Positions 1 to 8,879 of a stretch of 64,000 nt of DNA are shown here, one piece after another. How positions within the stretch are numbered: the stretch's first letter is position 1; each line of letters begins with the position of its first letter. The position numbers and the translations under genes are program-made. This DNA is from Methylicorpusculum oleiharenae. Lineage in GTDB: Bacteria > Pseudomonadota > Gammaproteobacteria > Methylococcales > Methylomonadaceae. The stretch is taken from assembly GCF_009828925.2 (NCBI RefSeq), contig NZ_WUTY02000001.1:4246492-4310491 (forward strand). The letters are read 5' to 3'. The notes beneath the pieces were generated by a model, which was not told the origin of the DNA, did not search any database, and saw only the letters and a program-made list of their open reading frames with translations.

Positions 1-1
1 A

Positions 2-1504
2 GGCCAGACGCTGGAACAACAGCTCAGAAAAACGCCCCAGTCCGACACGGAGGACACCTTCAGTCAACGGTTGAAATTGTTGGGCGTGCTGATCGACGTT
101 TGCAACACGCTGGCCTATGCGCATGCTAAAGGCGTTATTCACCGTGACTTAAAGCCAGGCAATATCATCAGCGGTAGTTTTGGTGAAACAATCGTAGTGG
201 ATTGGGGCTTAGCCCAAGTGCTTGATGATGACGACAATACTTACTTTTACCGGGAAGCGTTAACCCATCAACGGCATACGCTAAGCGATACTGCATCAAC
301 AGAAGTTTTGGGAACCCCCGCCTATATAGCTCCCGAGCAATTCAACGGCGTGTCCGGAAAAGCCAGCGATGTTTACAGTCTGGGCATCATTTTATTCAGA
401 ATCATTACCGGCACTTTACCCTACCGGGGGTCATTGGATGACATTGAACAGGCAATTAAAAGTGACAGCCGAACACCGTCCCCAAAACTGTTTAATTCAT
501 CCGCTCCACCCGAATTAATCGCAATTTGTGAAAAGGCGACGCATAAAGAGCCTGCGTTACGCTTTGCCAATGCTGGCGAGTTGGCAGGACAGTTAAAAGC
601 GTTTCGCGAGGGCCGGATGGTCAATATTTATGCTTACTCAAAACAGGAATTATTAAGCCGTTTTCTGGCGCAGAATAAATTTACGGTCGTCATGACTGTC
701 CTGCTCTTTTTAACCATCTCCGCCGGCGCAGGCTTTTCTGTCCATTATGCGAAACAAATGCACAATGCCAAAACAGAGGCCGAACAAGCGTTAAGCCTGG
801 TCACCGCTTACGGCGAACTATCACAACAGCAAGCGAAAACGATTGCTGTCGCCATCGCCTCAAAAACAGCCGGCTTGATTTCAGATATGAAACAGGCCGC
901 CGCTAAAATTAGCGCTGACAGTACTTCAGAGCAGGTGGTCATGAAGGAGCTGCATAATCGTTACCCCCGGTTCGACTCGTTCGCTCTGCGAAAAGCGTCA
1001 GAAGTCTTCACCCTCTTTTCTGCCTCCGGTGAAAACAGCCTGGCCCCCATCGTCAATGTCGAAAATGATCGCCTGTCACTGGTTTTTCGCACCCCCATCT
1101 TTGAAAACGGCAATATCGTCAACTATATTGAAGCCGTCATGTATCCGGAAAAGGTATTTCCTGATTTTTTCCCGACCGTTCTAAAATCGGTTGATCGCCC
1201 CAGAGATATCTGGATCATGCGCAGCGATGGCCTGATTTTGTATGATGCGAATTCTAAATTAGTCGGCACTAATCTTTTTATCGATCAAGGCATTTGGAGC
1301 TCGCCTTCGTTGCTGGCATTCGCCCGACTGACGTTAGTAGAGGATGACAGTATCGGCTACTACAGTTTTGTAGACGGTGATACTGAGTTTTACAAGATAG
1401 CGGCCTGGAATTCCGTCAAGTTCGATGGCGAATACAGCTGGAAAATCATCGTCAATTACTCCTATTTGCGCAAAGACGCATCGGAAACCATCAGCTTGTT
1501 CTAA
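2..1504 (+). CDS. Membrane Ser/Thr protein kinase, PpkA-like, 5' truncated
   Basis: The open frame enters from the left edge without a start; the TTG at 71 is internal because the same frame reads through from position 2. The visible part begins late in the kinase N-lobe. It contains the catalytic loop HRDLKPGN (about residues 47-54), a DWG in place of DFG, and the activation-segment end GTPAYIAPEQ. A hydrophobic helix near residues 230-250 follows, and then about 230 residues resembling a periplasmic dCACHE/PDC-type sensor. The likely role is an inner-membrane threonine kinase that controls T6SS assembly, as PpkA does with Fha and PppA in Pseudomonas; the fused phosphatase and the FHA protein lie in the same cluster. 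It converges on vgrG. The kinase call is firm; the T6SS role is inferred from position. Confidence 0.85.
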   Translation, partial: GQTLEQQLRKTPQSDTEDTFSQRLKLLGVLIDVCNTLAYAHAKGVIHRDLKPGNIISGSFGETIVVDWGLAQVLDDDDNTYFYREALTHQRHTLSDTASTEVLGTPAYIAPEQFNGVSGKASDVYSLGIILFRIITGTLPYRGSLDDIEQAIKSDSRTPSPKLFNSSAPPELIAICEKATHKEPALRFANAGELAGQLKAFREGRMVNIYAYSKQELLSRFLAQNKFTVVMTVLLFLTISAGAGFSVHYAKQMHNAKTEAEQALSLVTAYGELSQQQAKTIAVAIASKTAGLISDMKQAAAKISADSTSEQVVMKELHNRYPRFDSFALRKASEVFTLFSASGENSLAPIVNVENDRLSLVFRTPIFENGNIVNYIEAVMYPEKVFPDFFPTVLKSVDRPRDIWIMRSDGLILYDANSKLVGTNLFIDQGIWSSPSLLAFARLTLVEDDSIGYYSFVDGDTEFYKIAAWNSVKFDGEYSWKIIVNYSYLRKDASETISLF

Positions 1505-1514
1505 ATTCTTTAGA

Positions 1515-1534
1515 CAGGTGTTTCAATTCACCTG
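1515..1534. repeat. Small hairpin after the kinase gene
   Basis: CAGGTG and CACCTG pair across an 8-base loop just after the kinase stop codon. There is no clear T-run, so it is at best a weak terminator or mRNA end structure. Confidence 0.3.
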
Positions 1535-1537
1535 AAG

Positions 1538-1702
1538 ATGAGGCCTTCTGGTGTGGCAGGAATCGCATCGTCCAGTGCGCCTAGCGTTATCGGCCTCAGC
1601 ATGATTGCGTTCACACTGGACCCGTTTGGTTTGCCGACCAGCGTTGCGATCATCCTTCTGGATGAAAACTTCGAAATGAAAACACAGCGAGAGCTCAGTT
1701 GA
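1538..1702 (+). pseudogene. Possible remnant of a dicarboxylate:cation symporter C-terminus
   Basis: A 54-codon open frame lies between the kinase and vgrG and overlaps the last 8 bases of vgrG on the other strand. Its translation contains GVAGIASSSAPSVIGL followed by a hydrophobic stretch, FGLPTSVAIILL. This recalls the late transmembrane region of sodium:dicarboxylate (DAACS) symporters (GVAGI..., GLP...AIxLL). Nothing else of such a transporter is present, and the frame ends in an unrelated charged tail. It is best read as a gene fragment left by rearrangement; similarity by chance is possible. Confidence 0.3.
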
Positions 1703-3635
1703 TCATAATGATGCCGCCTTTCAGCGTCAGCATGCCGTCGCCGTTAACGGTGGTCATCGGGCTTTTGGCATCCAGTTTGGTATCGCCTTGAACAGTTACC
1801 ATCATGCCTTTTATCGTAATACCGGATTGCTCGATCTTAATGCTGTTACCACCGACTTTTAACTCAATCGAGGTCATGGCTTCTATTGTACTTTTGCCCA
1901 CGTCTACCTTGACGGAATGATCTCCGGCTTTTACCTGAGTAGAATCATCACCTTGATCAATTTGGGCTTTGCGATCGCCCATTTTGACCGTCAGCGTATC
2001 AGTGCCTTCATTCAAGGTTACCGTTCGGTGATTTTGAATTTCAATCGTTTGATCACCTTTGTCTTTTTTATCGAGACCGATTTTACGGGTCTCGTTGTTT
2101 TCTATCACGCAATTGAAGTCTTTTTCGGCGTGGATATAAATTTCTTCCGAGTCTTTTTTGTCCTCAAAACGCAACTCATTAAAATTTTCAGCAGACCCAT
2201 TTTTGGAACTGCGCGTCTTAATACCGCTTTGCGTTTGGTTAGCCGGTAACTCGTAAGGGGGCAGTTGGTCGCCGTTATAGACGCGGCCGGTTATCAGAGG
2301 CTGATCCGGATCGCCTTCAAGAAAACTGACAACGACTTCCTGCCCCATCCTGGGCAGTGAAATCCAGCCCCATTTTTTACCGGCCATAGGCTGAGAAACC
2401 CGCACCCAGCAGGAACTGGTTTCATCTGACTGCCCGTCCCTGTCCCAGTGAAACTGAACTTTGACCCGACCGTACTTATCGGTCCAGATTTCTTCACCGG
2501 ACTTGCCTGCAACAATCGCCGTCTGAGAACCGGCAATAACCGGTTTAGGTGTTATTCTTTGAGACCGATAGACCTGACTTGCATCTATTGCGGTGAATTG
2601 ACACTGAAATATTTCGCCGCCTCCACCCATACCGGAAGCCAAAGCATCACCCATGATGGTATAGGACGCCGAAGCAATGACATGTTCTTTATTTTCTTCA
2701 GCAAAGTAATAATCGGTCAGCTTAAATTTCATTCCGGGTATCACACCTGCCGCATTCCCCTGGCCTTGTTTTAACGAATAAGCCATTTGCGTTTCTTCCA
2801 GACGCTTTTCCGTAAGCTTGGTACCCACGGATGCCTTGGTGTATTTACCTGGAAAGTCATAGACTTCCTGACTGTTATTGGAAAAACCCTTGAGATTATG
2901 TTTTTTACTGGTTAAATCCGTGCTGGGCGTCTCGAAGTCAAAATCATTGAGCTCATATTTACCGGCAGTCACCTGACTTTCACTGAGCCATTCATGGATA
3001 TGATCCTGCTCTCTGTTGCCGATGTTGCCGGGCGGAAAAAAAGGAATAGTCTGATAGCCTGAAATCGATTGCCAGTCACTGTTTGAGTCGGTAATGACCA
3101 ATGTATGCTTGTTATTTTGATGTTTGAAATAATAAAAAATCCCGTCATGCTCCATCAGGCGGCTGATAAAATCAAAATCACTTTCGCGGTACTGCACACA
3201 ATAATCCAAAGGTTCGTAAGAGCCTTCAATTTTATATTCAACATCGGCAAAGGAATATTCAGCCAAAACAGCCTTGATAACATCAACTACGGATTTATCC
3301 TGAAAAATACGGCTGTTGGCATTTAAGCTCAGATACCATAACCACGGCTTTAAAGTTGCGCGGTAGCAGATATAGTCACCGCGAAAACCGGTGTGTTTGA
3401 ACTGGACGATCTCGCCGTTAAAATAACGATCACCATTTTTCAGCTCAAGTTTAACGGTCAACCCCTTACCGAGCAGCTGATCAGCTTTGACACTGCCCAG
3501 TTTTATCTCGCGAATCAAGTCAACTTCAAACTCAAATATCCGTCCTATTTTTTCAGTACCGGTCATTCCATAAAAGATGAGCTGGTCTTTTCCCAACGGA
3601 GTGGTTGCGGTAACGGTTCGGTTGTTTTGGCTCAT
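1695..3635 (-). CDS. vgrG: T6SS spike protein VgrG/TssI
   Basis: This 646-residue protein is the trimeric spike at the tip of the Hcp tube. The N-terminal two thirds match the gp27-like part: YRESDFDFISRLMEHDGIFY near residue 150, and the WVRVSQPMAGKKWGWISLPR OB-fold region around 410-430. The last 150 residues are a repetitive beta-helix needle rich in short valine/threonine repeats. The protein ends about where the needle ends, so there is no large C-terminal effector extension and cargo would be a separate protein. It is the last gene of the minus-strand cluster, after the Uma2, Stv-like and M91 genes. The ATG start at 3635 gives the canonical N-terminus. Confidence 0.96.
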   Translation of the reverse strand: MSQNNRTVTATTPLGKDQLIFYGMTGTEKIGRIFEFEVDLIREIKLGSVKADQLLGKGLTVKLELKNGDRYFNGEIVQFKHTGFRGDYICYRATLKPWLWYLSLNANSRIFQDKSVVDVIKAVLAEYSFADVEYKIEGSYEPLDYCVQYRESDFDFISRLMEHDGIFYYFKHQNNKHTLVITDSNSDWQSISGYQTIPFFPPGNIGNREQDHIHEWLSESQVTAGKYELNDFDFETPSTDLTSKKHNLKGFSNNSQEVYDFPGKYTKASVGTKLTEKRLEETQMAYSLKQGQGNAAGVIPGMKFKLTDYYFAEENKEHVIASASYTIMGDALASGMGGGGEIFQCQFTAIDASQVYRSQRITPKPVIAGSQTAIVAGKSGEEIWTDKYGRVKVQFHWDRDGQSDETSSCWVRVSQPMAGKKWGWISLPRMGQEVVVSFLEGDPDQPLITGRVYNGDQLPPYELPANQTQSGIKTRSSKNGSAENFNELRFEDKKDSEEIYIHAEKDFNCVIENNETRKIGLDKKDKGDQTIEIQNHRTVTLNEGTDTLTVKMGDRKAQIDQGDDSTQVKAGDHSVKVDVGKSTIEAMTSIELKVGGNSIKIEQSGITIKGMMVTVQGDTKLDAKSPMTTVNGDGMLTLKGGIIMIN

Positions 3636-3909
3636 AATTGAAATAATTCCAGATAAAATAACGTCTAATAGTGACTAGGCACAAATGGACTTTTTTTCTT
3701 CGACTTAACCAAGTTTAGGAATGGACATGAGATTACTTTCAACTTTATAAACATAAACGAAAGTTTAAACAGGTGCATCAATAACTCTTCCTACCAGAAG
3801 TAAAACACCCGTTTTTCTAACAGCCATATACCTTCAATTTCTCCAAAACTTTTTCAAGATCAATCTCTTCAATACGATTCTCTCATTGTCAGCCATCAAG
3901 AAGTCGTTC
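3636..3909. other. Intergenic region upstream of vgrG
   Basis: AT-rich sequence of about 270 bases between vgrG and the Uma2-family gene. It may hold a vgrG promoter, but no convincing motif, hairpin or small ORF was seen. Confidence 0.4.
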
Positions 3910-4539
3910 CTAAAACTCAAAATCCCATATTTTTTTCATAGCCAGCTCTAAACCCTTCAACACTTCATCCGCAGACAGAAACTCCGGCTTTTCCAACCTG
4001 AATATTCTTTTTTGAGGCTTAAAAACTAAAACCTGTCTTGCTTCCGTGTCGATTAACCAGCCCAAACTTGCACCGTTTTCCATAAATTCCTGCATTTTAT
4101 CCTGCAAGGTTTTTAAGTTATCGCTAGGTGAGCGCAACTCAATCACAAAATCGGGACACAGCGGCAAAAAACCTTGTTTTTGCTCGGGCGTTAAAGTTGC
4201 CAGGCGTGACTTTTTAACCCAAGACACATCGGGCGAGCGAATCGCTCCATTAGGCAAAACAAACCCACAGGATGAGTCAAACACAACGCCGCTGCCCTCT
4301 GATTCTGCCCAATTATAGAGTTGAGCAGTCAACCCGGAATTTCGCCAACCCGTTACACCGCCTGTCGGAGCCATAATTTCACAATCTCCGTGAGCATTGC
4401 GTTCTATACGTAATTCTTTGTTTGCCTGACAAAATTCAAAAAACTGATCATTAACCAAGCGCATCGAAGGCGGCCAGTGCAGAACCACAGGTCTTATGTA
4501 TGAATTTTGGTTGATTGCATTATTTAAATTGGCAACCAT
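3910..4539 (-). CDS. Uma2-family (DUF820) PD-(D/E)XK nuclease-like protein
   Basis: A 209-residue protein with the Uma2/DUF820 layout: SPDVSWVKKSRL near residue 107, then FVIELRSPSDNLKTLQDKMQ around 130-150 with the Glu of the PD-(D/E)XK core, then GASLGWLIDTEARQVLVFKP. The start is supported by an AGAGG Shine-Dalgarno (SD) sequence 6-8 bases upstream of the ATG. The family is widespread, often multicopy and without a settled function. Its place between the candidate effector genes and vgrG may be incidental, or it may mark a cargo insertion site. The family is confident, the role unknown. Confidence 0.85.
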   Translation of the reverse strand: MVANLNNAINQNSYIRPVVLHWPPSMRLVNDQFFEFCQANKELRIERNAHGDCEIMAPTGGVTGWRNSGLTAQLYNWAESEGSGVVFDSSCGFVLPNGAIRSPDVSWVKKSRLATLTPEQKQGFLPLCPDFVIELRSPSDNLKTLQDKMQEFMENGASLGWLIDTEARQVLVFKPQKRIFRLEKPEFLSADEVLKGLELAMKKIWDFEF

Positions 4540-4830
4540 AAAATTACCTCTTTATTCAAAGAATCGCATAGATTGAGTATCCGAGAATACGAATTTCAAA
4601 GTTTCTAACACAATTTATAGTTCCCATAATTGAGAAAATATACTGCATATTGTGCCAGATTTTTCAGGCTTTCCATTCTCGGACAAGTTCCTAGCCTGCC
4701 TAGCCTAGTTTGCCTCTTGGCAGAAAGGTATCTTAATAAGCTATCAACAGAACAATTAGCCTGCATGAGAAAAATAGAAAACTGAAAATTATTGATACGC
4801 CAGATTCAATTTCATTTAATTCGGAAAATA
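4540..4830. other. Intergenic region between the Uma2 and Stv-like genes
   Basis: About 290 bases, AT-rich, with a short direct repetition GCCTGCCTAGCCTAGTTTGC near 4695. No gene or terminator was recognised. Confidence 0.4.
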
Positions 4831-5382
4831 CTATCTTTTACGCAGAGCTGGATAACTTTTTGCTTGACTAATTACTGCACCCAATTCACTCATAGGTGAT
4901 CGACAGGCAAGCCAATGTATATGTATATCAAGATTATCGCGAGAGATACGGTGCATTAAGGAAAGTAAGCTGGTATAGGGAAGACTCGATGTATCATTAC
5001 CACCCCCATTTTTAATACACAAGGTATCTCCATTCTCGACAGCCGCGATACTAGTAACTTTGCCGGATAAATCCGTTACTATTGCTTTTGTATCTTTAAA
5101 GGGGACAGTCAACGCAATGGATCCTGGACGGGTAAGCATATAATTTTTGCAAATATCTGATGAAGTAAATGTCGATACTTCCCAATCATCCTTAGCACGA
5201 GAGATATCACTAGAGCTTAGTATTTCTCCTTTTTTAACTTTATCTATGACAACATCTTCCCATTGTGAATCAAACATTTTTTCATCTTTACAATAAAAAG
5301 TGACGGCACACTTAGGGAATACCATAAAGTTTTGTTCTGGTTCCCATATGAAGCCATGACCTACAACGAAAATATTTTTCAT
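4831..5382 (-). CDS. Stv-domain-like protein, candidate T6SS cargo or partner
   Basis: A 183-residue protein with no signal peptide. It opens with IFVVGHG and has an internal VTFYC strand. Near the C-terminus it carries IHIHWLACRS, the arrangement I associate with the putative adhesin Stv domain (an N-terminal HG motif and a C-terminal W-x-A-C-R motif with Cys/Arg). That domain often occurs in polymorphic-toxin and secreted proteins. The ATG is preceded by AGGATT at good spacing. It sits directly downstream of the M91 metallopeptidase gene and upstream of vgrG, so it may be an effector, an effector partner or an immunity-type protein. The family assignment is from memory of the motif and is tentative; the gene itself is well supported. 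Confidence 0.55.
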   Translation of the reverse strand: MKNIFVVGHGFIWEPEQNFMVFPKCAVTFYCKDEKMFDSQWEDVVIDKVKKGEILSSSDISRAKDDWEVSTFTSSDICKNYMLTRPGSIALTVPFKDTKAIVTDLSGKVTSIAAVENGDTLCIKNGGGNDTSSLPYTSLLSLMHRISRDNLDIHIHWLACRSPMSELGAVISQAKSYPALRKR

Positions 5383-5489
5383 ATTCTTAATCCTATAAAA
5401 ACAATCCTAATTAGCCATTTATGTTTGGCAACAAAAAGAGGGTTACACAACTGCCCGTCTGCAAACTAAAAACTCCTGGCACTATTAGT

Positions 5490-6017
5490 TTATTTCTGAG
5501 AATAAATTACCTTCTGCTGTAACGACATACCTGTAAAGGCTCTTCCGGTAAACCAGTTTGCGCCAATAAAGTCCCTATACTGGATGCGCACTGGTTCATT
5601 TTTATGAATTGCTATAGGGGTTTCATTGGTAGCGACATTGTCCTCTTCAATTTCGAGATAACGTTCACCCGTGGATCGCTCCTCATACCAAGCTAACTTT
5701 GTTTGGCATTGCAAAGCATGGCCAAGTTCATGAATCAAACCTAGAGCGGGAGACTGAATCCCCTTTGGCTTTAGTTTGAAAAGTTTGATTGGATTCCAAT
5801 AAGCATCAAATTTGATTGAGGCAACCTGATGCTGGAAAGTGGAATCCGTGGTTGGATCTACATGTAATACCGTTTTTTGATTCAAATTGTCTTCTAATGC
5901 GTCAAAAATCTCTTTGCCACGAGGTGACTGATAAATATATTTCTTTGCTGTCATGTAGGCTTGAAATAAGTCGTTCACTTCTAGCCCTTCGCCTGGATAA
6001 AATTTCACTTCTAGCAT
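5490..6017 (-). CDS. M91-family zinc metallopeptidase, candidate T6SS effector
   Basis: The 175-residue protein contains the zinc motif HELGH (residues 96-100), followed by an acidic stretch EEDNVATNE (about 124-132) that could supply the third ligand, as in M91/NleD-type peptidases. It has no signal peptide or membrane segment. A longer reading from a TTG at 6059 is possible, but the ATG at 6017 has AAAAGGGG at SD distance and gives the more typical start. It lies immediately downstream of tssH and two genes before vgrG, where cargo effectors often sit. Peptidase family M91 is a good match by motif. Secretion by this T6SS and the target are inference. Confidence 0.8.
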   Translation of the reverse strand: MLEVKFYPGEGLEVNDLFQAYMTAKKYIYQSPRGKEIFDALEDNLNQKTVLHVDPTTDSTFQHQVASIKFDAYWNPIKLFKLKPKGIQSPALGLIHELGHALQCQTKLAWYEERSTGERYLEIEEDNVATNETPIAIHKNEPVRIQYRDFIGANWFTGRAFTGMSLQQKVIYSQK

Positions 6018-6133
6018 TTTTAATGCCCCTTTTCTGTTTTTGTACGATTTGAAAATCAACGAAATCTGGTTATTTTAATTTCTTAACGGGTGCCTTATGG
6101 ACTACCTGTATAAATTCAAATTATTGTGCTCAT

Positions 6134-8851
6134 TCAAAACTCATAGACAAACTCGCCATCCGCCACTCCGACATGTACCCGGTCAATCGACTTACCTTCC
6201 ATCATCCGGGTTAAAAACTCGGCGCTGATGCTGGGTAACAGGGTATTGGTTAAAATAGAGTCAATCATCCGTCCACCGCTTTCCAGTTCCGTGCAGCGAC
6301 TGGCAATTAGCTTGATAACTTCTTCTTCATAGGTAAACGGAACTTTATGACTTTCTGCAATACGTTTTTTGATGCGAGCCAATTGCAAACGGGTTATGGC
6401 GGCAATCATTTCGTCGCTGAGCGGATAATAAGGAATAACCACTAATCGGCCTAACAAAGCGGGCGGGAATACTTTTAACAAGGGTTCGCGCAAAGCTTTA
6501 GCAATGCCTTCGGGTTCGGGCATTAAATCAGGGTCTTTGCAAAGATTACTGATCAATTCGGTGCCTGCATTGGTGGTCAACAGAATCAGCGTGTTCTTGA
6601 AATCAATGACCCGCCCTTCTCCGTCTTCCATCCAGCCTTTATCAAAAACCTGGAAGAAGATTTCATGCACATCAGGGTGCGCTTTTTCAACTTCGTCCAA
6701 TAATACTACGGAATAGGGTCTGCGTCTGACCGCTTCGGTGAGGACCCCGCCTTCGCCGTAACCTACGTATCCGGGAGGCGCGCCTTTTAAGGTGGATACG
6801 GTATGCGCTTCCTGGTATTCGCTCATATTGATGGTGATGACATTTTGCTCGCCGCCGTACAGCGTTTCCGCAAGAGCCAGGGCCGTTTCGGTTTTACCTA
6901 CGCCCGATGTGCCAGCCAACATGAAAACACCGATCGGTTTATTCGGATTATCCAAACCGGCACGTGAGGTTTGTATCCGTTTGGCGATCATCTCCAGCGC
7001 GTGACGTTGGCCGATAATGCGTTGCTCGATGTTGTCGGCTAAATGAATGATGGTTTCAATTTCATTCTTGACCATACGCCCAACGGGTATGCCCGTCCAA
7101 TCGCCGACGACAGAAGCCACAGCCTGCGCATCGACACTGGGCAAAATAAGCGGCGATTCACCTTGAAGCTCGTGTAATTTGGCTTGCAAGGCTTTGAGTT
7201 CTGCCAGCAATTGTTCACGGGAAACAGGGTCGGCGGTTGTACCTGCTGCGTCATCGGCGGCTTTTTCTAGTTCGCTTTCTGTGCCTTCTACTTTGCCTGT
7301 TAATGCCCGCAGTTGTGAGCGGATATCAAGAATATTTTTGACTAAATCACGCTCGGTGCTCCAGCGTTGCTCCAAAACCGTCAATCGCTCAGTTTCGCTA
7401 GCCAGGTGTTCTGAGGCCAAGGTTTCACGGTCTTTAATATCAATGCCTACGGCTTTTTCACGAGCAATAATTTCCAGCTCGGTATTCAGTGCATTGATTC
7501 GTTTGCGGCAGTCATCCACTTCTGCAGGAACGGCATGTTGACTGATAGCGACTCGAGCGGAAGCCGTATCGAGCAAACTGACGGATTTATCAGGCAATTG
7601 CCGGGCAGGAATATACCGATGCGATAATCTGACCGAGGCTTCCAAAGCTTCATCCAACACTTGCACTTTATGGTGTTTTTCCATTACCGAAGCAACTCCG
7701 CGCATCATCAGAATGGCTTTTTCCTCGCTGGGCTCATGCACTTGCACAACCTGGAAACGCCGGGTCAAGGCCGGGTCTTTTTCGATGTGTTTTTTGTATT
7801 CGGCCCACGTTGTTGCCGCAACCGTTCTCAGCGTACCGCGGGCTAAAGCCGGTTTCAACAGATTGGCTGCATCGCCGGTTCCGGCCGCACCGCCCGCTCC
7901 GACCAGCGTATGGGCCTCATCAATAAACAAAATGATGGGCTTTTCGGACGATTGAACTTCTTCAATCACCTGACGCAGGCGGTTTTCAAACTCACCTTTC
8001 ATACTGGCTCCGGCCTGCAGCAATCCGACATCCAGCGTCCGCAGGGTGACGTCCTGCAAAGAGGGCGGAACATCTCCTGCAACAATTTTCTGTGCAAAAC
8101 CTTCGACAACGGCCGTTTTACCTACACCGGCCTCACCGGTCAGAATGGGATTGTTTTGACGGCGGCGCATTAAAATATCGATCACCTGCCTTATTTCTTC
8201 ATCTCGACCCACGATAGGGTCCATTTTGCCCTGTCGCGCCTGTTCCGTTAAATCGACGGTGAATTGTTTAAGCGCTTCCTGTTTCCCCATTTGAGCAGGC
8301 GACATCGCACCGCTGGCTTCTCCGGGAACCGCGCCGCCGCCAACCTGAAAACCGTCACTGCTGCGTAAACCTTCTTCCGGTGAACCGCTGACGATTTCGG
8401 CAAATCGCTCGGTTAAAAGATCGGGCTTAATTTTATCGAACTCTTTGGAAATAGCTTGCAGGGCATGCGTCAAACCTTTGGTTTTCAGAATTCCGACGAT
8501 CAGATGACCGGAACGGACCTGCGATTCGCCGAACATCAAAGTGCCATAGACCCATCCCCGTTCCACGGCCTCTTCAACATGCGTCGACAAATCGGAAATA
8601 GACGTCGCCCCTCTTGGGAGCCGGTCCAGCGACTCGGTAAAGTCTCTGGCAAGTTTTGATGGGTCAATATTAAATTGACGAATGATTTTATGAAGGTCCG
8701 AGTCTTGCAACTGGAGTATCTGGTGTAACCAGTGAGCGAGTTCGACATAGGGATTGCCGCGCATTTTACAGAATACGGTCGCTCCTTCTATGGATTTGTA
8801 ACACACGGCGTTCAGTTTACCGAATAATGCGACACGGCTTATTTCACTCAT
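6134..8851 (-). CDS. tssH: T6SS AAA+ ATPase TssH (ClpV)
   Basis: This 905-residue Hsp100 ATPase extracts the contracted TssB/TssC sheath for recycling. It has a Clp N-domain (about 1-160), first Walker A GEAGVGKTA (239-247), Walker B ILFIDEAH near 310, a middle coiled-coil region (about 440-550) and second Walker A GTSGVGKTE near 650 with Walker B VVLLDEVEKAH. Length and the middle domain distinguish it from ClpB only by context: it follows tssG directly (28 bases). The ATG at 8851 has GGAG 6 bases upstream. All catalytic motifs appear intact. Confidence 0.96.
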   Translation of the reverse strand: MSEISRVALFGKLNAVCYKSIEGATVFCKMRGNPYVELAHWLHQILQLQDSDLHKIIRQFNIDPSKLARDFTESLDRLPRGATSISDLSTHVEEAVERGWVYGTLMFGESQVRSGHLIVGILKTKGLTHALQAISKEFDKIKPDLLTERFAEIVSGSPEEGLRSSDGFQVGGGAVPGEASGAMSPAQMGKQEALKQFTVDLTEQARQGKMDPIVGRDEEIRQVIDILMRRRQNNPILTGEAGVGKTAVVEGFAQKIVAGDVPPSLQDVTLRTLDVGLLQAGASMKGEFENRLRQVIEEVQSSEKPIILFIDEAHTLVGAGGAAGTGDAANLLKPALARGTLRTVAATTWAEYKKHIEKDPALTRRFQVVQVHEPSEEKAILMMRGVASVMEKHHKVQVLDEALEASVRLSHRYIPARQLPDKSVSLLDTASARVAISQHAVPAEVDDCRKRINALNTELEIIAREKAVGIDIKDRETLASEHLASETERLTVLEQRWSTERDLVKNILDIRSQLRALTGKVEGTESELEKAADDAAGTTADPVSREQLLAELKALQAKLHELQGESPLILPSVDAQAVASVVGDWTGIPVGRMVKNEIETIIHLADNIEQRIIGQRHALEMIAKRIQTSRAGLDNPNKPIGVFMLAGTSGVGKTETALALAETLYGGEQNVITINMSEYQEAHTVSTLKGAPPGYVGYGEGGVLTEAVRRRPYSVVLLDEVEKAHPDVHEIFFQVFDKGWMEDGEGRVIDFKNTLILLTTNAGTELISNLCKDPDLMPEPEGIAKALREPLLKVFPPALLGRLVVIPYYPLSDEMIAAITRLQLARIKKRIAESHKVPFTYEEEVIKLIASRCTELESGGRMIDSILTNTLLPSISAEFLTRMMEGKSIDRVHVGVADGEFVYEF

Positions 8852-8879
8852 AATTCACTCCAGCTTCATTATAATTTGC

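Noticed and set aside
6134-8851. TssH as the heat-shock disaggregase ClpB
   Set aside because: Position directly after tssG in the T6SS operon and the ClpV-like N-domain favour TssH.
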